A DNA stretch of 64,000 nucleotides from contig JAEMWC010000158.1 in NCBI GenBank assembly GCA_016490735.1, positions 716,001 to 780,000 of the forward strand, given 5' to 3'. Shown here piece by piece: positions 41,901-53,900 of this stretch. The position numbers and the translations under genes are program-made. Source of the stretch: Pachyseris speciosa (Eukaryota > Cnidaria > Anthozoa > Scleractinia > Pachyseridae). The notes under the pieces are model-generated. The model was not told the origin of the DNA, made no database searches, and worked only from the letters and a program-made list of their open reading frames with translations. Numbering within the stretch: the stretch's first letter is position 1; each line of letters starts with the position of its first letter.

Positions 41901-44900
41901 CCCCTTTTGCTGAACACCCTTCAATATTATAAGAAGGATGGATAATAAGAATTATAAGACTGATGGATAGTAAAACTATTTCTAAAAAGGCAGCAAACTT
42001 GCCAGCTGGTGGCGCATTTTGACTGGGCTGCTACACACATCTCTGTACATGTTTACTTACATAAGTGTAGATGTGAATACATTATTTCATCTGGAGTGGA
42101 TTTATTAATTTTTTTTCTGTTCTGTTTTACAGGGTTTCATCGAGATGGAGGACAAACAGACAGCAGCAACTTTTCTTAGTTATTATACACACACAACACC
42201 CACAATAAGGTAAAATTTTACTGTCTTTTTTTATAAATCCAGTCCTAATAGAAAATTTTACATAACATTTCCTTCATTAGTTACGAATTTGCATAATTTA
42301 CTACACTTGTATATACACTGTAAGCAGACAACACGATAATAACAGTTACAAAAACTGCCTGATCACTTACATACACTCAGAGAACTATATATGTACAGAG
42401 AGTCGCCATTTTTACTGTCTTGATGGAGTGCAAATTGGATTTTTTTATGGAATTTAGTTTTTAAATGCAATTGGAAAAAAACAATCAAACAGGCAGTTTT
42501 TGAAAGTGAAGGCTGTATTACTGTTTACACCAAAACCAAATTTACCATGATAGAACAATTAACCCTTTAACTCCTAAGGGATCCCCCTTTGACGAGTAAA
42601 ATTGTCTGGCGTTAGACAGCGTAAAATCTTTAAAGCTATTCTTAGGAGGGAAAGGGTCATAAAACTAACACCAAAGCAATTACTCTGGCCAGTCACAACA
42701 GAGACAAACAGTGCAATGAGCCAATCAGAATTTGAAGCAGTTACACTTGACATGTAGCTGGCACCAAGGGCAGAAAAATGTGCCACTGACAGTAAGGTAT
42801 AATTATTGCAAGGATAAAATTTGAAACCAGTTAAGGTGATATTCAAATATTTATGTTAATATTATGTGTCCTTGCTTTTAGGGGGCAGGCAGTGTATGTA
42901 CAATATTCTAACCACACAGAGTTGAAAACAGAACCATCACAGCATTCTGCAGGCGTAAGCATTTGATTTGTTACCATGTGCTATCATTTATACCATAAAT
43001 TTACATTTGTCATCTCTGCAAATATCAGGGAGGCATGTACAGCTGTAGTTGTAGATGAGAGTAAGAGACCGGGACATTTCACTGGCAGAAACAGAACAGA
43101 TCTTACACTGAGATTTCACCATACTATGTCATTATTTTTCACCACTGGAATCCTTTCTCAGGCATTGTAGATTTGTTAAATGCACTCTTAAAAATGTTTT
43201 CTTTTTGTGTGGAAAAGGCTGTATGACCTACAATGTTTAAATGTGTGGCATTTGAGTATACATATAACATTATGCTGTAGTTCAATTTTTCTTTTCTTTT
43301 GTTCCTTGGTATGGTAATGTATGATAATCAATACAAAACAAAGGGAAATAAAAATTGAACCAAGGATAAAATTGAACCACAACATATACACCATATGTGA
43401 GTCTATAGCATTATAGTATCTACGGCTGAGCGTCGTTTTCTTTCAAATTGAGAGTTGAAATACCGTATTTATTCGTCTATAAGCCGATCCCAGCTATAAG
43501 CCGAGACCCTAAACTTAGCAAGTGGAGTAGTGACCAGATGTTCTCCAAAAAAACCCACAAAACTCTTGGCTATAAGCCGAGACTCGAAAATTGAATACCG
43601 AAGTTCCTTGGAGAAAAAAAAAAACGCATGATTGTGTGCCACACCTCAGCGAGAATTATGTTGAAAATCTAAAAAATTCAATGCCATACCTTCACCTTAA
43701 AGGAATTTTAACAAACCATGTAACTTTTAGGAAATGTTTGGAACCTTTTTATGCCAAAAAAACTCAAAACACTTCCAAAACACAAAAGATCGAAGTTGTA
43801 AACGACCCGCCATCTTGTATGACCTGGAAGGCTAGGTGAGAGAGAGAGTTTACCAAGCCAGCAACGTGCTTTGAGTCACGCTCGGTTGTGCTCGATCCCA
43901 AAAGCAGAAACAGCTCAAGTTTATTGAAGAATTTCTTCCACAAATAACATCAAAGTAGACCCAATTAATTCACAGGAAATGTGACGACTTTTGTGGAGAT
44001 AACAAGCTTATAGTATGGTATGTGAAGCAACAAATGGGTTCAGTGTGATGTCAATGACAACTGATGAAAGCTTCCTTGAAGCAAAACTAGCAAACGGCTC
44101 CTTTATGAGCCACCACATATACAGAAGTCAATCATAACACAGAAAACTTGTTTTTGTCTCTCATTTTTATTGTTGTCTTTGGGTCTTTGAACTTTTCCCC
44201 CGAAAATTATTGGCTATAAGCCGAACCCCCTTCTCTGGTGGAAAATTTACTCTCGGTGGTTTAATTTAATGGAAAAATCGCTTGGCTTATAGTCAAATAA
44301 ATACGGTAAAAGGGTTTTACATGCTCAAAACAAATAATAGATCATGTGCAAAGGTGTCTTTGGTCTGGCTACCACCCCTGCTGTTCTGACATGTACAGTT
44401 GCAGTACTGTGCTCTAGCAGTGCCCAGTGACCCCTGGCAACTTACTTTTTCTCACAGTACTTTCACTTAATCTGATTCTGTGGGACATAAAAGAACCACT
44501 TGGGACATAACAAAACTCTGGCTGTGACCACCCCTGGTGTCTGTCCTAGATATCTACCTTACGGGGGCACTAATTACAATTAATTTTGTATGCAGACATC
44601 TAAGATCATTGCAGCTGCCCAGGGAGACTACACTACTTCCCCTTATGCAGCTGATGGACAGCAGGCTGCGGTAGCTGTTGCTGCTGCTGTAGCAAAAAAT
44701 GTAGGGAAAAGCAATGTCATCAGAGCAGTTATTGATAAGCTGTGGTATCCTATCACAGTAGAGGTACTTTACAAGGTATGTGAAAGTACTCTTAAAATGT
44801 GTTTCTTTTTCCTAACATGTCCGCTGTGTCTAACATTGCCACATGAGGTCATGGGTTATTCCACCTCCTTCTAAGGTCATGGGAATTTTGACTTACACTT

Positions 44901-47900
44901 TAAAGGAGTTATGTCACAAGTTTTCAATGTTACTTTGAAAAGCTGAAGAAGGTATTCAAGGAAAAGAAAACCCAAAACCAATAGCTCAGTTTTGATTAAA
45001 ATTATTTTACCAATTCAGCAAAACTATTAATAAGCATGGTTTGAAGTGGATTGCAACTTGAAAAAATTGGGCCATCTTTTTCAAGTTCTCCTCTTGTGCT
45101 GTGGAAAAAAAATAGCCAATTACAGGTTATGGTTTGCTCCCTTTGAGAAAATAGCTTGATATCTTTCTTTTAGTGTTTTATTTTGGTTATGAGCAATGGT
45201 ATTTGAAGGTAGCTAGTTCTAATTTGACCTACAAAACAATAGAATTTGAATGATGTCAGGTTTGCAGGAAATAATGTTGTAACCTTTTTGGATCTTTAAA
45301 TGGTAAATAGTTGCAATTGATTTTGCTGTTCAATGGTATTGCTATTTTACCAGCTAAACATTTGAAGCACAAACTGGAAAGACTTCATTTGTTAAGGATT
45401 ATGATTGCCTAGTTACTCCTACTGTAGTCACAAGAACATGTAAAATGCGGGTAGTTCACTTATGGCGAGGGAGCTGTTGTGCCTTTGAATAATACATGTA
45501 TTGAAATGTAGCACTCAGCCATTAAGTGAAGTTTACACATTCAATAGGTGTTATGATAGCTTTACATAACATGATTGGCTAACTGCTATTTTTTTCTGAC
45601 CCCTTCAGATTTTTTCAAGTCTGGGAACTATTCTAAGAATTGTTACATTCACAAAAAGTGGTAAGCAAAAGGTCTCCCATGCTCATTCGTGTATGGGTTT
45701 AATTTAATTTGTAATTGAATCTCTTTTCAACCGACTGAATATTCCTACCATGTACAGCATACCTCCAGGAAACTGCTAATCCGTGCGGCCATGTCGCCCA
45801 CTGTGTGATGTACAATGTAATGTAATTCCATTTATTGAATATTTGTTGTTGTTGTGACTTTCAGGTCAGTTTCAGGCGCTTATAGAATTCAGCTCCACAA
45901 GCGAAGCAGAACTCGCAAAATTGGTAAGAATTTTGTTTACAATTAAATCCAATAACTACTGCAACTACAGGTATATCATAACTATAATGAAATTCTTGGA
46001 CTTAATTGGTTTTCAACTGTCCCAGTATGAGAACTAAGAAGACGATAGTGTGTGCCTTGCCTGAGTGATAACAAAGTATGCATGCAGGGGTTTCATTAGA
46101 AGCCGGCAACCGGCGAAAATCGCCGCCTACTTTGTCAGAATTTACACTTACCGCTGTCTAATTGGTCTGTACTTTCACTCAAATTATTAAAAAAAATTAT
46201 CAGGTCCCCGCCTACTTTAGTTCACTCAGACGGTTATTTCAAAACTTATTGAAATCCCTGTGCATGGTTATGTGTTTCCAGCACTGCAGTACTATTAAAA
46301 CATAATTTCCATTCTCCTTCTTTTAAGACACTTGATGGACAGAACATATACAATGGCTGCTGCACACTTCATCTAGACTACTCCAAGTTGACTACACTGA
46401 CAGTGAAATACAATAATGATAAGAGCAAGTGAGTTTGTTGTTGTGTGTTTTTCCGTTTCGCATTCTTCCTCATTAATGTGAGTTGTTGGGTTACGAAGAG
46501 AGGATTCTGCAATCCTGGCCAAAAGTGTTGGGACAGTGCATGGCAGATGACTTCAAATAGCCTCTCTTAAGACGAACACGGCCCAAGACAGCCCAACCCC
46601 ACACACCCACCCCCCACCCCCTGTCAATGTTGACGAAAATCTGGGAAAAAAACCATTGAGATCAGAAGAGGTTCATTTTCTTTGGTTCAATTGACATGAC
46701 AGACACTGACATGATGAATGTACGTTGGCAAGTTTTCCGCTTTTGGAATTCCATGAGAAAGGAGCGCTGCTTCGCGACATTCATAATCAAAAACACTTGC
46801 GAGGAAGATTCAACATTGCTAGGGGGAGGGGGATCAATTACATGTTAACATTGCTAGGGGGAGGGGGTTAATTACACTGGCTTCCATTGGTCTTTTTTCC
46901 AAAACGTAAAGGACATACTTTAAATCGTGGTTTTAGAGCGAAAAAGGGGAGGTGTCCCAACAACTTTTGGCCAGGATTGTAGTTCTGAGACAAATGTGTA
47001 CCAATGAGAGATGGTGGAAGCAGGAAGTGTGTGAAAACTTTTTATGCACACCTACAGGCTGTACATTATAGCTGAAATAGCATTATTCAGCAATAATTAT
47101 TCTGTTCTTGTACAAGTGTGAATCCAAATTTGGCTCATAATTGTCTCACTAATGGAGAGTGTTTTCATGCTGACACCTCTTTTTACAGAGATTACACACG
47201 ACCTGACCTTCCATCAGGACCAAATGAAAATCCCTTTGCTGGACCTGACATTGCTGGGTTAGCTGCTCTTGGTATGGCACTCCATCAGTTTTTATTTGTA
47301 ATAAATTTAACTACTGTAATCTTGATACACGTAAGTTTGCCTTAGTCATTGTTAAAGTACCCCTAACCCAAAAATAGTTTTTCGTTAAAAGAAATTTTTA
47401 CACCTGTTTGAAACGCACTGCGCCTTTTAGAACCTCTTTAAACCAAATCTTGATTTTTTATAGGCTGTAAAAGTTACAAGATCTAGCAATCATCTGTGCC
47501 ATGACTGACAGGGTTTTTGTTAGAGCCGGGACACCGGGACCTTTACTCGGCTATTTTTATTTTTGTCCCAGGTATTTTACACGCAGGTTGTACAAGGATT
47601 CTTTCAATATGGACAGACAAGTCAACCGATATTTGCATTTTATCATTTAATATTTTCTTAAACCAAATCATGCTTTATTTCTCTTCTACTGGGTATTGTT
47701 ATTTGTACCACATTTTGTGTACATGTAGCTGATTTGGAGTTCGTAACTAGATGTTATCAAGTAACAGAAAACACATTGATCAGCGCGCCCTGCGGTCGTC
47801 ATTAAAGTGTCAAATAACATTTGTTTGTGAGTACGTGTTGTTTGTCATCACAAACTGATCTGCATCGCATGAAGTCTTTGTAAACATGCATGTAAAGCAG

Positions 47901-50900
47901 TTTGTGACGTCAACCCAGGAATAAACCCCTGCTGCCCTGGTTGTGTACCAGATGATGCTTAGTTTATCATACATTTTGAAGCCAATGAAAAAAGGTTACA
48001 TGGTTTTGGAAAAGGTGAAAAGTTTTATATTAGTGGAAAAAAAATATTTTAGGGTTAGGGGCACTTTAACGATGTCTTTGCGAAGCGGCAAGGTAAATAT
48101 CCATCACTTTCACCGACACTGAGGTGAATAATTGTTTTAGTATATACCACACTTGTAAGCTGAATAATTAGTGGACCAAAACATTACTGTATGTGTGACA
48201 ATATACCGACAAGCGGTCGGAAATTGTAAAATCTCGCGCGCCGGCTGCTCAGAGGTGAATAGTACTTGCTAATCACCTAATACTCATAAAAAAAAAAAAC
48301 AGTAGTTACATGTAAATTCGGAATCGTGATGTGTGAATCATTCACAAAACTTGTTTACAGTAGAACCCGATCTAAGGGTGCCTGCTAAATACGAGCACCC
48401 GCTTATAACAGATAGTTTTCTTTGTCCAGACAACTAAAAAGTTCATATGTGTTTTCTTAAGTTAGCCTGCTTCACACAGACACCTGGGCAATGCAGACAC
48501 TTTGGCATGTGCCTTTGGTGTCCAGATTAATGGAGTTCCACTGTATTCATTTGTTTGTTTGTTTGTTTCTTTATCAGCTGGTGGTGGTGGTGGTGCAAGT
48601 CTCATGGGAGCGCCTGCACTGTTGAGTCTTCTTCCCCAAGGAGGATTGCTTCAAGCAAGTAAGGCAAAAGAAACTTAAAATCTTAAAATCTGTTAACGTC
48701 AGAGTTTTGGAACTGGCACAAATTAAGCGAATGTTGTCGTCGAATAAACATGAAGAGAAATACATTTGTAGCATTTCCAGTCCTATTTCTGGCCGCAGTT
48801 TGCTTATTTTGGCTTATTTCTTTTGTTTGTGGAAACAATGTTGGACAAAGGAAACTCAAGCACTGAATAACAAAAGAGAAAGCGCGCTTCAATAACGCAC
48901 TTTCAAACGCGTTAACGCAAAAAACGTGCATGTGTTTTGCGTGTGCGTTGGTCAAATACCTTTGAGCTGTACTGTAATTCTGGTGCAGCAGGAAAACAAA
49001 TTCCTATGGGTCAGAATAACACCAAACAATTGGGAGAATAGTCCAAATTTCTTGGAGGGCTTCAATTACACAAAATATCATTCAAACAATGTTTCTTAGA
49101 GTTGTGTCCCACCCCTTCCAGAATTAACAATTGTCTGTATTAAGAAAATTTTGTGCTGTAGTCATTTTTTCTCTTTCAAGCCTGCATACCCTACTAAAGG
49201 TGATATCCATAAACTTGCTGTAAAGCTTAATTAAGACAAGTAGTCTGTTAATGCAAATCTTGGTTTTAAGCATTTTGTAACCCTACAGCTGTACATGAAC
49301 TCATCTACTTGTATAACTAGTAGTTAAAGTAGATTTGTTTCTTTCCAGACTTCCTGGCTGCCACTAGCGGTCGAGGTCCTATGGGAATGGGAGGAACGCC
49401 TGTTGTTCTGGTCAGCAATTTGAATGAGGAGGTGAGAATGCTGTGGAGTTGGGATGTTGATGCAATGTCAAGATGTTTTTTTTTGTGTGTGTGTTGTTGA
49501 GTTCAATGCTGCTCTTCATGTGTTAATTACAAGGGTCTTGGATTTAATTTTCTTTGAGAAAATGTTTATACAACAGAAGATTGTAAACAGATAAAATTTG
49601 GTTTTAGTTCCTCAACGTATGAAATTGAGTACAGCATTAGTGAGTATGGATTTTAAGTACGTGTACTTTTGGTCTTAAACATGGTGCAGCTTTTGACTGT
49701 TTTGGTTCAATTTATCTGCCGGTAGTTTTATGAATTTCTTTTGTAATATTTCACATACAGTACTGCTCAAAAGTAAGTTGACAGTCTCGACTTTATCCTC
49801 GAAACTCGATTCGCACGTCTTGAATGTCGAGACGTTCAAGTTTCGAGACGCGAGTACCGAGGATCAAGGACCGAGGATTGAGCATCGATTGATCATCGAA
49901 GTTCGAGGAAACGATTAATTTTATCTCTCGAAGAAACAACAATAGCCGTTCGCATGCAAACTTGAAATATTGGTACTTCGCAATACAATGAACGAGACCG
50001 AAAACGAGAAGGAAAGAACTGCGTGTTTTGTTATCGCATCCGACCGAAGTCGCATTGTCGAACTTACCTACGAAAAAAACGGAATTCGATCGAAACTTCT
50101 AGCAGCAACGCAAAATTTCGTACATACAGTGTAGTTGTTTGAATTTTTGAAGAGATTTTGTCTTCGAAACGTTTTTCACAAATATTTCAATTCTGTTGAG
50201 ACACAATATCGACTCGGTTCGTGACATGACATGGCAACCGTATCACTGTTTAGGGTAGCATCAGTTCATTTGGATTGATGTTGCTCTAAATTGGAGAGTC
50301 AAAGTTCGCTAATGGGAAACAGGATAGCCTCTGCATGCGGTGATTTTTCAACAATAGGCCACTGATGTAGTTAAAAGATTTTAACTATGATTACACGTGT
50401 AGCTAAACCATATTTGGTGAGACTATTTATCGCATAATTGACTTTGTGGATAAGATTGTTTCGTCCGTTGAGGACCGAACGCTTTCTGATCTGGGTTCTA
50501 CAAAGCTAGTTGTTTCGTATGGGCCAAAAAAGCCCAAACTCGAATCTGTTACTATGGCTCAGTGGGTTGTAGCTAATACACGAATTTTTCACACTCTGCT
50601 AAGTTCTAGTAAGCTGCCTTCCCTCAGGACGTGCAGCATTATTTAGCTTACACGGTTAAGATTATGGAGTTAAGCACCAAATTCACATGGGGTTCAGTCC
50701 TAAAATACGATGACGAATTTCGTCACGTGCAAGCGGTGTACAATTATCCTTGGAGTTACGACTCACACCATCTCCACATCGTATTGTTAGAGCCGTTAGG
50801 GTCAAAACCGGTTCCTACTAAAGCCTCCCCGGCATCCACTTACGCTAATTTTAGTCAGGATGGTCGAGTTATCTGTAGAAACTTCAACAGGGTAAAAGGT

Positions 50901-53900
50901 TGCACTCTTTACGATTGTAATTTTGTCCATGTATGTAACCGTAAGGTCAACGGCAAGGCATGTGGGCAATCACACCCATCCCATCTCCATCAGCAGGGTG
51001 CTAGGGGCATTTTCCCCATGCAGGGTCAGGGACATGCTTCCATTTGACCCACTCTTTCCTCTCCCCTAAACACTCCTCTTTGGCTGGCAGAATTAATTGG
51101 CGATGAGGATGCAGCATTCCTCACAGATGGCATTTGCAATGGCTTTCAGTTGGCACCCCCAAATTCCCAGTTTTTCCCTGCCGAACAGGACAATTACAAG
51201 TCTGCCACTAATGCTAAATCCAAATTTGCTGTGGAACAGGCTATCCGCAGTGAAATTGCTGAGGGTAATTATGTTATCACTAGTAACAAGCCAGTTATCA
51301 TTAGTGCATTGGGAGCTATTCCCAAACCTGATTCTACTGAAGTGCGTTTAATTCATGATTGTTCCCGCCCCCTTGGGGAGGGCCTTAATGAGTATATTCA
51401 TCCCCAGTCGTTCAAGTTTCAAACCTTAGATGATGCTATTAAAGTGCTTGGGCCGAACTATTACATGGCAAAAATTGACCTTAGGCATGCTTATCGCTCT
51501 GTCCCCATTCACCCCTCAAATTTTCCAGCAACTGGCTTAAAATGGCAATTTTCGGGGGACAGTCACTTTACCTATTTTTATGATTCCCGGCTACCCTTCG
51601 GTGCTAAGAGTTCGCCAGAGATTTTTCATCGCTTGACCCAGTCTATCAGACGGATGATGGCAAGGCGTGGTTTCCCTACTGTGGTAACCTATCTGGATGA
51701 CTTCCTGGTCATTGGCAAAACTAAAGCTGCCTGCCAACTAGCTTTTGATACCCTGTTGCAGTTGCTTCAAGACCTTGGGTTTCTCATCAGTTGGCATAAA
51801 GTGGTATGCCCCACGCAGAAGCTTGTTTTCCTTGGTGTCGAGCTAAACACTCTACACTGTGAGATGGCCTTGCCCCCAAGCAAGCTGGAGGAATTACATC
51901 AGGTGGTCTCGTCCTTCCGCACTAAACGGCGTGCAAGCAAGAAGCAGTTGCAGCGTCTTGCAGGGAAGCTTAACTGGGCTTGTCGAGTGGTTTATGGTGG
52001 CCGCACCTTTCTACGGCGTATCCTTGACATGCTGAATTCCCTGACTTCACCATCGGCCAAGCACAGGCTCTCCGATGATTTCCATGCAGACATAAACTGG
52101 TGGTGCTCTTTCTTACATCACTTCAACGGCCGTTGCCCTTTCCTTAGTCAGCAGCCTATCACTGATGTACAGACTGATGCCTGTCCGGTTGCAGCTGGGG
52201 CCTACTTTCAAGGGGATTGGCTTTACCATAACTTCACCCTAGACTCCCCCGAATTAGCTGGGCTTCACATTAATTACAAAGAAATTTTGGCCCCAATTTT
52301 CGCAGCATTTCGCTGGGCCCCTTCCTGGCAAAATCAACATGTTATCATTCATTCTGATAACACTGCAGCCGTACAAATTCTTAACAAAGGCTCTACCGCA
52401 AACCCTGTTATTATGCATGCCCTTCGACAATTGTTTTGGCTGTCTGCAATATATAATTTCAGGTTCACTGCGACTCATATTCAAGGAAAGCTCAACATCC
52501 TCGCCGATGCAGTTTCTCGCCTCCACCAACCCAACCACTGTCTCTCCTTTTATAACCACCTATGTGAGTTGATGCCTCCGTCACAAGCCAATGCCCTGCC
52601 GCTGATCCACCATATGTCTGGTACTAGTGCAGCCTTCCTTTGTTGCAGGTTCCCTTGACAGTGCCTTGGCCAAGCGACTGGAGGAGGAGATCTTTTTCTA
52701 CAGATCCCACACATTTTCTGTCAACACCAAGACCACCTATCGCTCTCACCGCACCAGCTATCTTCGTTTCTGCCACCACATGGGATATCCTCCTGTCCCT
52801 GCCCAAACAGCCCACATTTGCCAGTATGCTGCCTTCTTAGCCAGGACACTTAAATCCACTTCAATTCCTAGTTACCTCAATATTATTGGCATACTCCATA
52901 AGGAATTTAACTTACCCAATCCCTTAACTGATAATTGGCCTTTACAATCCCTCCTTACAGGTATTAAACGGGTCCTGGGGCAGCCTCCCTCTCAGAAACA
53001 TCCTATCACTCCTCATCACCTTTTCCTCATTTTTTCGCAACTAAATTTGCGGACCAGTTTTGATGCCTCTTTTTGGGCCATATGCCTAGTATCCTTTTTT
53101 GCCATGTTACGGAAAAGTCACATTCTAGCCACTTCCGCCCACTCATTTAATCCCTCTCAGCAGCTACTCCGATCTGATATATTGCTTTTTCCCTGGGGGG
53201 CCCTGTTGACTTTGCGTTGGAGTAAGACCCTACAGTTTCGTGAACGGGTAGTGCAGATCCCCTTGCCCCTTATCCCTGCCTCCCCCCTCTGTCCTGTTAC
53301 CGCCATTCAAAGGGCCTTTTCATTTACTGCTCACCTCTCCCAGGACACCCAAGCATTCATGTGGCAAGATGCTAACTCCCTACAGTACAACATTTTTACC
53401 TATTCCCAGTTTCTCAAGCGCTTGCGTGCCATCCTCTCAGCCCTTGGCCTGCCAGCCAACGACTTTGCGTGTCACTCTTTTCGTAGGGGTGGGGCTTCCT
53501 TTGCTTTTAGGGCCGGCCTCCCAGTGGAGCTTATCAAGATGTTAGGTGATTGGCATTCTGATGCTGTGCTTTTGTACCTTACGGTTCCTCTTGCAATTAG
53601 ATTAGAATCTGCCAATGTTATGGCCAAATCGATTCTCACCAGTCTATAATAATCCTTATCTATCCTTATCTATAAAGATACATATATATATATACGGGTA
53701 TCTATATATCCTATAAATTATGTACTTAATATATACCTTTCCTTTCTTTCACCACCATTGGGTTTGGAGTATATTGTTTTAAATATTGTATTGAAGAGAA
53801 ATTTTATTAAGTAGGAATAATATATATCAATCATTTCATGTATTGGTTTTTTAATAAAGGCTGTCTTGAATCCCATATTTGGCCTCATCATTGGCTACTA

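Noticed and set aside
49700..49735. Candidate for the missing RRM3 exon (CTTTTGACTGTTTTG before GTTCAA)
   Set aside because: 15 nt is the wrong phase, and the 34 nt exon at 56641-56674 fits in length, phase and sequence.
50405..50421. Splice-like CTAAACCATATTTG|GTGAG
   Set aside because: It is part of the A repeat of the retrotransposon, present again at 54060-54077, and has the wrong phase for RRM3.
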